Origin: Lineus longissimus
Lineage: Eukaryota; Nemertea; Pilidiophora; Heteronemertea; Lineidae
Length of the DNA stretch: 64,000 bases
Direction: 5' to 3'
Assembly: GCF_910592395.1 (NCBI RefSeq)
Contig: NC_088312.1
Span: forward strand, 15,573,792-15,637,791
The position numbers and the translations under genes were made by a program. Shown here piece by piece: positions 26,101 through 39,100 of this stretch (the first letter of the stretch is position 1; the number at the start of each line of letters is the position of its first letter). The notes beneath the pieces are model-generated. The model was not told the DNA's origin. It saw nothing but the letters and a program-made list of their open reading frames with translations, and searched no databases.

Positions 26101-29100
26101 CCCATTATCTCTACAGCTGCACTGTCTTTTCTTCAATAGATTTATTCTTCCCCTTGTTACCCAATCACATTGTCAAAATAAGCTAATACTTTGTAAAGAA
26201 AACAAATACCTGTGATAGTGCACTTCTTCGGTAAATATACAACTGAGCTAAAGAATGACATCTTTTTCTTAGATGACAATCACTCCTGGTTGGCCTGTGG
26301 TTGCACCTGAACACCCTTAACTCCAACAGCCAAACTCACTGTTCCCTCCTAAAATCAGTCTTCCTATTCCAATTAGGGGAATTCTCGTTCTTTTCTATGC
26401 TCCATAATATTTGATCAAGTCCCCCTATATTTCACACATTGAGTCCAATCTCCAATTGCCAAGCTTACTACAATTATTTCAAGATGTTTTCTATGTTCAG
26501 CTCCCAATGCCTATTATAAGTAGTCCCAAGATTTCAGATGTTTTTTCAGCGCCCTATGCCCGTCTTCAGGCACTTCATTCATTTTGCAAATTATCCTGAC
26601 CTGATTTCATAACTTCCTTTTGTAGTGATCAATGCCTCTGCCTTAGCAAGTGTAAATGTGTTAAGTTCAGGTGTGTTCAGTCTAGCAGTGGTATTTGTAG
26701 TTTTTTGCCTTTTTATATGCAACATCTCTATTAAATGATTGTGTTGACATGATCACCTTCAAGCCACTTGCTGTAGTGACACTTTCAGCCACACTTCCTA
26801 CTGTATGAGCCACCCAAGTTGATTGAAAGTGATTGATTCTAGTTTGTAAGGTAAGGTGGTACAATTATAGCTCCAACACAATTATGGCCTCAGTGTGGAT
26901 TAATGTATACTACCAGTTCTTTTCAACACTGGAGGGGCTATTTCAATTGTACTGGGGCTATACCTTACCTGTCGTCATTTGAGAAACAAAGGTTGTAAGT
27001 GACGTTATTGCAGTTATTTTCAGTTCAAAGCACAAAACCTTTCAAATTTTTCTCGGATGATTTTGCAAAACGATATCAGTCAGACTACAATGAGTTTGAA
27101 TTTATTTCAGATTCAAGAGATGTTCAGTTGGAAAACTATAACCTTGGTACAATTATAGCACCTTATAGTGTAGGAGAGAGCTGGTCTTACACAGTAATGC
27201 ACCCATAAGGTATTCTTGTACCAGGGCTATAACTGTACCATCTCACCTTACTAATCATTGGGCCTTGTTCGTGCTATTAAGTGTGACTAAAGCGAAGTGT
27301 ATTTCAGCTTCACTAGTCAGCTTCTATGATACCATTTGATATCAACTAGGAATGCTGTGATGGGCAGTCATTTAATGTTGATGTTGCTGCTGTACAGCCA
27401 TCCCTCGTAGATGTCCCACCCAGCCTACAAACACCATAGTCTAACCCACACTTGCATCCCCTTCCTCTGCAAACATAGGGCTTCAATAATAGTGATCAAA
27501 ATTGGGTTGCTATTACCAAGGAAAGCTTCTAGTATGACTTGGTGAACTTGTGTTCAATACAGGGCCAAATTTAGGGGTCTGAGAAAGTGGGGGCATCCTT
27601 GGTAGTTTTTTGGGTTAATTTTTTTCAAAACACCAGATCTATTTCAAGGATTCAATAGAGTAAAGAATTCGGATAACATCGTAATAAGAAGCTGTTCTCG
27701 TGATATAATTATGAGCATGGTAAAGTAATCCTATGACTCTGATGTCATCCTTATAAGCTGTGCTGGTGATATATCCCAATCGTAAAGAGACATTCTGACT
27801 CTGATGTCATCCTAATCAGAAGATGTGCTGGTGATATATGCACATGGGAAAGAGACACTCAAATACTGATGTCATCCCAATTAGATGCTGTGCTGGTCTA
27901 TATGCTCACGGTAAAGAAGCTAATGTTGTCCTTTCTCAATTGATTTACCTTATGCACAAATTCTGAGCAGTGCTTTGATCAAAGTTTAACAATAAAAGGT
28001 TAGCTATAGATTCTTTATCAGCATTTCATTACAGTTTGTGTCATATATCACATGTATTGACATAATCTACTATAGTTTGATTTGTGTCATCCAGCACTTA
28101 CACAACCACTGGGAAAAGGTTGGGAATGGTAAAAACATTTTGAGCGGTTTCCCCTATGTCATCCAGCAGGTGCTGTAATATTTCGGAACAATTTTTAGAA
28201 TATTTATAGTGTGTGAATACTGTACTCATGTAGATTTGACAGTACTTCTTCGACAGTCATGGGCCCCTGGGATAATCTTCCCTGAGAAAATCAGGAACAT
28301 GCAAAATCTAGCTAATTTGTCTTTTAAATCTGGCTTGTCCGATTCGATAGGAGTTGGTCCCCCAGGGTTTCAAAATTTGCATGATGTACAATATTCAATG
28401 TAAAATATGTAAATAATAGGAGTAGATTTGCATGCATCAAATTCTATGAAAATACACGATAATCTGTAAAAAAAGACAGCTATGTATATAGGAATAAATC
28501 TGATCCCATCACACAGAATGTCAGTCTACAAAGAAGGGCCCTTAATGTCATGAGACTATCCAGTGAAGTTCAGTTCATTTGCCTTCCAATAATGTACACC
28601 TATTATCACCTGTACATTTATGTGGGTGCGCGAAGAGGTCAGGAAAGATTGGAACTGAACGCAGTGAAAGCCATATTGCAAATTTGGCTGGTACATGTGA
28701 GTTGCTAAACATGGTGAACTGAAAGTAGCATAACCAGGAATGGGGGGGGGGGCAGAAAAAGGGTTCCTTGGACTGGTAACTTGGGGTATCCCTGTCATAT
28801 TTTAAGAGAAATGTCCTACAGTCAAAATCACAAACTGTCATCCCTTAATTCGTGTCATTGGTGTTACCTAGCATATCTGACACAAAGCAGGAAGGATGTC
28901 AATTGTGACTTGGACTGTAATTGTATTATCAGACAACAAGTTATTTGAGAAAGTCACAAGAAATTTTGGAGACAGCGCATCCTCATCGATGTCATGACTG
29001 GTCGAAGAATTTTAAGAATAACGTACATGTAGTTAACTAATAAACTATGATTTAGGCCAGGCATAACATTCCCAGGTGTTGATGTAAGTGTAGAATTTGA

Positions 29101-32100
29101 CATGCTCAAAAAAGCCTACATTTCTGCATTGTCACTTAACCCTTTGAAGCCTGATCTCGACTTTAGTCGCCAAAGAAAAACCTCTCTGTTTGCCCGATCT
29201 CGACTATGGTCGCCAAAACTCACTCGGCAACCCTTCACATTGAACACTTACTACAGCTTTGTGCAACTGAGGTATTCCAAATGACAACTTAACGTTACAT
29301 AATGTGGTGGCTGAGCATGATTTTCATATAAGGTTTTCTGGGGTGAAAATTTGAGTTCTGGCGGTATTTTGGCGTCAAAGATGATGTAAATAATATTTTG
29401 CTTCTGAAATTCGGGCTTTATTGGGTGGTATTTCTGTGGAAACTCGGGCTCGAAAGGGTTAAAGAAGTGGTGATATTTGTGACTTTTGCTACAACCAGGC
29501 GCCAGAATCGGCCTTATGATCACATTGTGCCAGCACAGGTGTTTCCCAATCTGCATCTGTGATTAGCTAATATGTCACATCAAGTGATTGGCCCAGTATA
29601 ATCTGGCATATATTTTGTATGTTTTTCTGTAATATCAGCCAATATAGAGGGAGGGAATGCTTTTGTGGTCATTTTCTACAGATAACCATTTTGCTCAAGT
29701 GGTATGACAAAAATTCTGATTTACCCTCAGATCCTTTAATTTTTACTTGACCTGTATAGTAGAGGATTCTCATTTTTTATATAAATGTTGCTGGTGCTGT
29801 GGTGGTAACTTTTTGCGTAAATAGATTCACATCTATCTTCTTATGCGTAGTGCTTTATAACCTCTTACCCTAACCTTGTATTCAAATCATCCTGCTTTAC
29901 TTTCAGATGTGAATGAATGCACTAGATTGGGTGGGTCACATGGCCATCATTGTGGTGACCATACTCAATGCATTAACACCGTGGGCTCATACTACTGTCG
30001 ATGCTTGCCGGGTTATACCACCGTTGATGCATTTACCTGCCAAGGTAAGCCTTCTAACACATGCAGCTTGCTGCCTGCTACAAAGCCCTGCACTTACCAC
30101 CCATGCTTTCCTCCTTTTCCTGTAACAGCTCTTGCATTCTGCAATCAAATACCCTCTTCATGCTCTTCTGAACACATTAAGTGACTCCCCACCATATCAT
30201 CAAAGTAGAAATTGAGCTTCTCAATCACCAAAGATTCTGTTCCTATTTACTAGCACCATTCCTCTCTGATCTGTAGGGACAACATGACCTCATTGACCCA
30301 TTCATTGAGCTTTTATGTACAACCACCATCTCTCATAAACACATTATCTTGGCTGAGAACATACCCCAACATCCCTTAACAGAGCCTTATCTCAAAGAGT
30401 TCTCAACCTTATGCAATCTAGTGTGAGAGTAGGTCAGCCCTCATGAGCTTATTTAGTTACCCATTGACACTGTTGCATTGTGAGAGTACTTTACATAATT
30501 GTTTCCATTCACACTTGACTCGTGCTTCAACACTACATTTTCACTGTTTTTGAGAGTACTCCAACCTGGACAACCTGTTCCCACTGTGTTTGAGAGTACC
30601 CCCATCTGTTTCAAACCATTCTCACCATGTTTGTGTGTTCCCCAACCTGTTTAAACTCATTCTCACTGTGTTTGAAAGTACCTCCAACCTGTTTCAACTC
30701 ATTGTCACTGTGAGAGTACCTCAATCTGTTTCAAACCATCTCACCATGTTTGAGTGTTCCCCAACCTGTTTCAACTCATTGTCACTGTGAGAGTACCCCA
30801 GTCTGTTTCAACCCATTCTCACTGTGTTTGAGAGTACCCCAAGTCTGTTTCAACCCATTCTCACTGTGTTTGAGAGTACCCCAACTGTTTCAGCACATTA
30901 TCACTGTGTTTGAGAGTACCCCGAACTTGTTTCAATACATTATCACTGTGTTTGAGAGTACCCCCAACTGTTTCAGCACATTATCACTGTGTTTGAGAGT
31001 ACCCCCAACCTGTTTCAACACATTATCACTGTGTTTGAGAGTACCCCCAACCTGTTTCAGCACATTATCACTGTGTTTGAGAGTACCCCCAACCTGTTTC
31101 AACACATTATCACTGTGTTTGAGAGTACCCCCAACCTGTTTCAACACATTATCACTGTGTTTGAGAGTACCCCCAACTGTTTCAGCACATTATCACTGTG
31201 TTTGAGAGTACCCCCAACCTGTTTCAACACATTATCACCATGTTTGAGAGTACCCCCAACCTGTTTCAACACATTATCACTGTGTTTGAGAGTACCCCCA
31301 ACCTGTTTCAACACATTATCACTGTGTTCGAGAGTACCCCCAACCTGTTTCAACACATTATCACCGTGTTTGAGAGTACCCCCAACCTGTTTCAACACAT
31401 TATCACTGTGTTTGAGAGTACCCCCAACCTGTTTCAACACATTATCACTGTGTTTGAGAGTACCCCCAACCTGTTTCAACACATTATCACTGTGTTTGAG
31501 AGTACCCCCAACCTGTTTCAACACATTATCACCGTGTTTGAGAGTACCCCCAACCTGTTTCAACACATTATCACTGTGTTTGAGAGTACCCCCAACCTGT
31601 TTCAACACATTATCACTGTGTTTGAGAGTACCCCCAACCTGTTTCAACACATTATCACCGTGTTTGAGAGTACCCAGTCTATTTTAATTCATTCACATGG
31701 ATTTAGGAGAGAACCCGACCAATTTAGTATTTGTGCATCAACTGATCACTTTAGAAACTTAGCAGAAAATTGTAATCAGTAAAATTGCTTCAAAGGAAGA
31801 GTACCTGTAACCCAGACAATTAAGCAATATTTAACAGGGAGCCACCTCTCTCGCAGCAGCTTTGTAATACTGTTGGTAAACAATTATTGTGTTCGATGTT
31901 TTTCGCGAAATAGTAGCATTGGTTTGGTCCAAAACTTAGGTTCAAGTTTATTTACCATTCCTTTTCATCAAATAAAAATTTGGCATTCACCAATTAGTTT
32001 TCAAGATGGTCACCTTCCCCAAATGTGCAAATTTCCTTCAAAATCCATTTTCGTGGCGTATGAAGTGAAACAATGAGAAGGGTGGTTTCCCTGTGTTTCC

Positions 32101-35100
32101 ATCACAACAGGGGATGTGCATGAATGCCTATGCGTTTCCTCTTTACTTGGTATTTTATGATCAGGAATTTACTGTGGATATCTATACACTTTATTCTCGG
32201 TTTTAAAGGGTAACTCGTGTCCAATTTCACCATATAATGTTTTTAGCTGTTTTTGACAAATGACTACGTCACTTTCTCATAAATCGGTAAGGTTTTCGAA
32301 TCGAAATGCACATTTTTTTTCTAGAAATTGATGGTTTAATCCCGCCCGGACGGCTCGCTTCGATGCCGTTTTCGTTGATGATGTCACAACATGAACATTT
32401 TCGCGGTCGCGGTGGTTTACATTCTGCGATTTTATAATAAATCTAATCAAAAATGGAAAATTTGAGCTTTACATTTGTGATCAACAATTAAAAACGGAAG
32501 TATTTCCGCAAAGTTGTAGATCACATCATAGTATCACTTTAAACGACCTATTCAGCATGTAGTATGTGTCCAGCCCCTTTTTAACAATGAGGCGGTCATA
32601 ATTTAGCATTGCTATAACGCTCAGGCCAATCCGGAGCATACGCCCGCAGTGTGTAATCTTATCATTGCCGCTCATTGAAGAATTGGTGTCGATTACTAGT
32701 GATTGGTCAGAATACCAGAATGATGACCAGCTGGTTTACGACCCTTCGATCCCTACAATGACCACCTTCCAATTGCATTGCTGAACTCGCCAATCCAGAC
32801 ATAATTCCCACTTGAAAACATGCCTCCATTCATTATGCCTGGAATACACATGCAGTGGAAGCCAATACTGGCAGAGATAATATGCTTGACTGTTATCGCT
32901 GCTTTGGAGAATGGTATAGTGGTTGCCCTCGTCAGGCGATATTAAGGATCAAAGTTTGATTGATATGAGTGACAATTTTGCCACCAGGGGCCACATACAA
33001 AAACATACAATACATAGAGATGCAACCAGTGGTTTTTCATAGGTGTACTGATGACCAAATTTCATCCAGCTATTTGATTTGACTTACTTCTCAAGGGCGG
33101 TGTCAAAAGTGACCATTTGTCTGTAGGATCAATCTGGTGAGCACAATGGCCCCTGGCCTTTATATCAAAAGAATTTTTTACTTTAGCTCGCTTAAGCAGA
33201 TCGCTTTTATGATTGTACTTCATAAGAATTGGCTCTGATGTATATCTTTCAGAACACAATGAATGCTTGACGGGACAAAATGATTGTGATGAGAATGCCG
33301 ATTGTATCAACACTGTTGGAAGTTATGAGTGCAAGTGCAAGGCCGGCTACCCAGGCAATGGGAAGACATGTAAAGGTAGGGAAACAATGCTTGTTTTAGA
33401 TATCAATCATAATGGTGGATGATGAAACCCTCTGGGCATGATCGAAACACCAGTGTTAATCCTACATTCTGTAGCCAGTGAGTTCTGGTGATGATGTTTG
33501 TTTATTTTTGACAATTTTGTAGACATGTTCGAATGGATAATTGAAATCAAAATCAGTGGTCATCATCACAATTTGCTGGGCTATAGCCAGAGCTGCAAGC
33601 GGCTCATCCGGCCAGAGCTAACACCAGATTCAGTATCATTAAGTGACTAGGAGTATCAATCTCCCTGGATAGGATGCTGGTCCATTGCTAGTTAACTCTC
33701 CAGGCAAGCCTGGTACCCATTATACTCCAGGGTTGGATGAAGCAATGTAAGGTTAGGTGTCTTGCTGAAGGACTCCAAGAGTCAAACTCATGACATCCTG
33801 ATTTTTTAAACCGGCGCTCTAAACGCAATAGCACTGATCTCTCTCAATGTTAGCTTGCACATGTCGTAAAAATCTGACACAATTTCATTTCAGCCACTTG
33901 TAAAGAGAGTTGTCTGCATGGTGGGACTTGTGTTGCCCCCGATACCTGCAAGTGTCGCCATGGATTCAGAGGGAAACTTTGTGAAATAGGTATGTGCACC
34001 TGTCCAGGCTCTCAGTGCTCTTACTTTAACCACTCTGCTTGATTGGGAGGGATGGAATGACTACAAAATAACATGTACCATAAACTGCAAAATATTTGCA
34101 CCAATTTTAATATTTATAGCAATTTTCTCCAAAAATATGAAAAATTTACAATATTTATTTTGAATGTTTTGGCAGGTCACAAAAAAAGTCAAAACAGTAT
34201 TTTATGCAAAATCCGAGAAACTTTCTGGTTTTTGGCTCACCGTTAGGGGAGTCTATACGATAGCGCTGTGTCCGTCGGCGGCGTCGTCGTTGTCGTCGTC
34301 GTCGTCATCCGTCGTATCCTGTTTCAGAAACAGTGCCACGTTTCTTAACCGCTAGGGCTATGAACTTGAAACTTTGTACACAGCACCCCCTAGGTCAGGT
34401 GACCTCTGACACTGAATTTCGGTCCGATCTGATTCTCAACTTGGCCACCAGGGGGCCAAATGTCGAATTAGGAAGAATACATCACATATCTTACGGGTTT
34501 TCAATTTGACCTACTTTTCAAGGTCACCGAGGTCATATGGCGTAAATTGGCCGTTAGAGTGTAAACTATGGCACATTTCTTAACCAGTAAAGCTATGAAC
34601 TTGAAACTTGGTGCATATAACCCCCTACATCAGATAACCTCTGATGCTGAATTTTTGCCCGATCTGATTCTTTATTCGGCCACCAGGGGGCCATAATAGA
34701 AAAAGTAAGAAGTGCAATATCTTGCTTATTTTTAATGATTCGTTTTCAATGACATTTTTGTGGTAGGTTCTCCTAGCAATGATACATCACATATCATATA
34801 AGTTTTTGATCTGACCTGCTTTTCAAGGTCACAGAGGTCAAATGGCGTAAATTGGTCGTTTGATTGTAACTATGGCACGTTTCTTAACCACTAAAGCTTT
34901 GAACTTGAAATTTGATACACATGACTCCCTACGTCATGTAACCTTGGACACCGAATTTCGATCTAATCTGGTACTCAACTCGGCCACCAGGGGGCCAAAA
35001 CTAAAATAGGTAAAAAGTGCAATATCTCGTTTATTAGTGACTTGTTTTTGATGATATTCTTATGGTACTTACTCCAAGCAACGATACATCACATGTCATA

Positions 35101-36113
35101 CCGACTTTCGTTTGACCTATATACTATACATGTACAATGTTTCTTAATCTGGATGAATTCTAAAGCACCAAATATCTATACGGTGAGCACAATGGCCCCT
35201 GGCCGTTTCATTAGTGTACAACGAGCAGTTTTAGGATGTTATCATTGTGATGAGTGTGTAGGGCAGACCTACGATAGGCAGGTTTGTTTAGCGAGAGGAT
35301 GCAGTTGTTCTTAGTTCTTTTTGTACAAACTTCCCTATCGATTTATGACCCGACACAAATCCAATATGGCTGCCAGGCTGCCATCTTTCTTCTCCACCCC
35401 ACCACTTCAGAACCAGTTTCGTGACAGCCAGAAACATGTCTGGTGCCCACGGAGAGGGGGCAAACATTTTGCCTCGATCGCGTTATGTCTAGTTAAGAAA
35501 CTGTTGATCCCATCACTTTGGTTTCATTGAAAACTTGGTTACATAATTCTTGAACTTCCTATGACACATACCGACTGGTTAGGCACTATTATTGTAAATT
35601 GGAACATTTGAAGGAACTAAAGTTTCAGACAGTCCAAAAACCATAATTTATATTTTATGTCGTTCATACTCTACCCAGGTCAGACTTTTGCATGTGTACT
35701 CCATTCGGACACACCCGAGGAAGAAATAATCTATTTATAATAGAAATCTCTTAGCTAGTTCGCTTAGCTACACCTAGGCGGCGCCCCTATACAACCTCTG
35801 CCTCGTGTGAGCCGCCAACACCAGTACTTCTTCCTCGGCCGAGTTTTTTTACGTCGTTTTCGCCCAATTTTGGCCGATTCCACGCTAAAGAAGGACACCC
35901 CGGGACACCTTCGGGACGCTTATTGATTCTAGGAGACGGGTGAGATCGTTCTTTTACAATCCCCCCTCGATTTCTGCTTTTGGAGCGTGCTTTTTCTGCC
36001 GTCTCCCAAGAAATTTTTTCTCCGTTCTCCCGGGCTGTGGGTCACGTGACCCGTTCGTTTTTAGCTCACCTCTTAGCAGAGGTGAGCTTATCCCATACCG
36101 TGGCGTCCGTCGT

Positions 36114-36148
<35 letters not shown>

Positions 36149-39100
36149 CGTCGTCCGTTAGCAGGGCACGTTTCGTAACTGTTAGAGCTATTGAGTTGAA
36201 ACTTGGTACACATGTACCCTTATGTAATGACACCTGGGAGACCAAGTTTTGGTCCAATTCGTTTCATGGTTTGGCCACCAGTGACCAAACGTTAAAAGTG
36301 AAAATATGCAATATCTCCCTTAATAGTAGTCGGGAAATTTTGAAAAAAATATGGAAGGTACTTCTAGCAAAGGTGCATCATATATCCTCCGGGTTTTTGA
36401 TTTGACCTCCTTTTCAAGGTCACAGAGGTCAAATGGTGTAAATTAGCCGTTAGGATGTAATGATGGCACGTTTCTAAACTGCAATGACTATTGATACCAA
36501 ATTTGGTACACATTTACCCCTTAGTCAGGTGATCTCAGGGACCGAAGTTTGGTCCAATATGATTCACCACTTGACCACCAGGGGGCAAAATCCAAAAACC
36601 TTAAAAATGTGATTATTCCTTAACTTCTTGCCCGATTGCCACCAATTTGATATCATGGGTACATCTAACCACCATACAGTATATGTCACACAGGTTTTTA
36701 ATTTGACCTTCTTGTCAAGGTCACAGAGGTCAAATGGCGTAAATTGGCCATCAGGCCGTAACTATGGCACGTTTCTTAACTGCAATGACTATTGATCACA
36801 AATTAAGTACACATGTACCCCTTGGTCAGGTGATCTCAGGTACCGAAGTTTGGTGCGATCTGATTTGCCATTTGGCCTCCAGGGAGGGGGCCAAATCCTA
36901 AATTCTTCAAAACGCCATTATTCCTAGTAATGACTTGCCCGATTGGCACCAATTTTATATCATAGGTACATCTAATTCTAACAACCATTCAATGTGTCAC
37001 CCGGGTCTTCTTTGATTTGACCTACTTTTCAAGGTCACAGAGGTCGAATGTACTGTAAATTGGCCATTTTGGGGAAATTGTAATTGCTTGGACCTACATC
37101 AAACCTAACACTACATGACACAAGACCATGCTCTTTATCCATCTTTCCTCCACATGAGGTGAGCACAATGGCCCTGGCCATTTCATTATAACTTTTGTGG
37201 TTTTTCCGATAGAAAATCGGCGTAATGACATCTTTATTGCCGTCTTTTCTTACTTCTTTGGGTGTTCCACCCTTTGCTCGAGGTCCTTTTACGGGTGTAT
37301 CGGGGATTCATAGTCCCCGGCCCGGTTCTTCCCCGTGTCGGGGTGCGGGTAGTTCCGCCCCCATTGGGCCGGACCCTTCCGCTCCCGGGATGCCTTCCTC
37401 TTCTCCTGGCACTGCCGGCAAGGAGACGAAGAAGGTGAGGAGAGGGGCGCAGCCCTCAAAGGGAAGGGGGTCTTTGACCCTCTCTCCCTCGCCCCCCTCA
37501 CGGACCCCCGCTAAGCGACGAGGTCCATGGGGCTCTGGGGGGGTTTCGACCCCTCCCGACCCCGAACCCCAGGCCGGGCACCCCTCTTTTGGGGGTGTGC
37601 CCCCTGGGGAGGCCTTGGGTTTGAGTGTTGGTGACCCTGATTCAGGGACACTCCCCAGGGCTAGCCCTGCCCCCTTTCCAGGGGGCACGGCTCCGGGTGG
37701 GACGCTGGATGTTTTTTCGTCCCGATCCCCCCGCCGACGCCCCCACCTGTCATGGGTTGGTGAGCAGCGTCGCCCCCGGTGAGCCGCCTGTTATTTCAGG
37801 CGTGCTCACCGTCCCCCTCCGGGGTTTGCGACGGGGTTGCGGCCGCTGTCCTTGCCGGCGGCAGCTCGCTCTGCCAGCGCCACGGTTGAGTCCACGGCCA
37901 CTCCGGGGATCCGCCACCCCTTTGCTTTGGGGCGGGCTCGTCTGTCCGACCCTCACTCTGTGAGTCGGTCGTCTCTTCGGATGCCCCCTGGCGGGGCAAG
38001 ACCGGTTTTCACCTTCCCCGGTGTCCTGCCCGGTGTGGGCAGGGGGTCGGTGATCGACCACTATTCACGGCCGAGGGGCCCTGGTGCCCCCCCCTGTTAT
38101 GGGTGCCGTCAGACCATCCATTTCCCCGGTCCGACCCCACCCTGCTCTGTCGGGTATGTCAGGGTTGACTGGTGTGGCTGCCGATCAGGCATGCCCCCTC
38201 CCCCCCTCCTGTGTCTGCCCCACGGGAGTCCGATTTTAGCTCTGAGCCTCAGCCTCTTGCTTCCTCTCTCACGGAGGAGCAACGGCAGTTGCTTAGGAGT
38301 CTGGCGGACCGCATGGAGGCTGCCAACCTCCATGACAGGTCCTCGACTCGCCCGGCCGAGAGGCCGGTGGCTTTTGACTTGAGTCATCAGCCAATGAACT
38401 GTGAGTTTAGCGACTCACAATCTTTATCAGTCTCTCAGGCTTGTAACCCCTCTGGGGGTGAGGACTCCGACATTGTCGCGAGTATGCGCGACTTGCGCGC
38501 TCTTGTTCGGCAATTTGTGCCACAAGACACTTGTCCTCTCCCGACGGTCAACCCCGCCCTCGGTAAGGTGCCGTTCGACTTGTTCAGCGACGCCTCCGAG
38601 CAGGAGTCGGATGCGGTCCCTGACAGGGCTTTTCAAGAATTGCCCGCGTCTTCGGCCCTGATTAGAGCCTCCACATGATTGGATATGGCTCTCAGGGATA
38701 CAGCGCCTTCTTGCGGGGGTCACCAGCGCGCCCTAGTCTCGACGCTCCCGTCTACGGGGTTGGGTGCCTGGACTCAGGCTGGGAAGCGATTCACGACCGC
38801 TTCCCCTCCAAGCCTGTCCTATAGACCCGATTATTATCGGGTCTCACCGTCGGGAACCGACCGGGTTTCACTGTCGCCCCTCAAGGACGACATCCAACTT
38901 TCGGGTTTGGTACCCCCTAAAGTCCTCTCTTCTACGGCCTTAAAGGATGCGAAGAATGACGAGGCCCTGGCTAAGGAGACCCAGGCGGTGTTATCTTACG
39001 CCGACCTGACTCTGTGTGCTCTTACCAGGTCTTTAGCCGCGGATGCCTCGGAGGAACAGCGCATTCTCGCCATGTCCCTCCAGCAGTCCCTGCAGCATGT

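Larger units (their letters stand above)
24353..29906. other. NELL intron i-j (5.6 kb)
   Basis: It contains a tRNA-like degenerate SINE trace, a TIR element at 26,847-27,250, a tandem array at 27,682-27,935, a poly-G run near 28,742 and a TTAA element at 29,140-29,458. The rest is AT-rich and unassigned. Confidence 0.7.
30045..33252. other. NELL intron j-k (3.2 kb)
   Basis: It carries the 42-bp minisatellite, an unassigned 32.1-32.6 kb stretch with GC-rich patches, and a short tail fragment of the AGCTCACC repeat family ending GGTGAGCACAATGGCCCCTG near 33,150. Confidence 0.7.

Noticed and set aside
30989-31782. Long open frames of 169-232 codons
   Set aside because: They arise from a 42-bp repeat unit free of stops, occur on both strands and in overlapping frames, and have no splice or start support.
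32160-32560. Possible MITE with TTTAAAG ends
   Set aside because: The inverted similarity at the ends is short and weak, and no target duplication was found.
36066-36257. Arg-rich open frame on the minus strand
   Set aside because: It is the translation of a CGT microsatellite inside a dispersed repeat.
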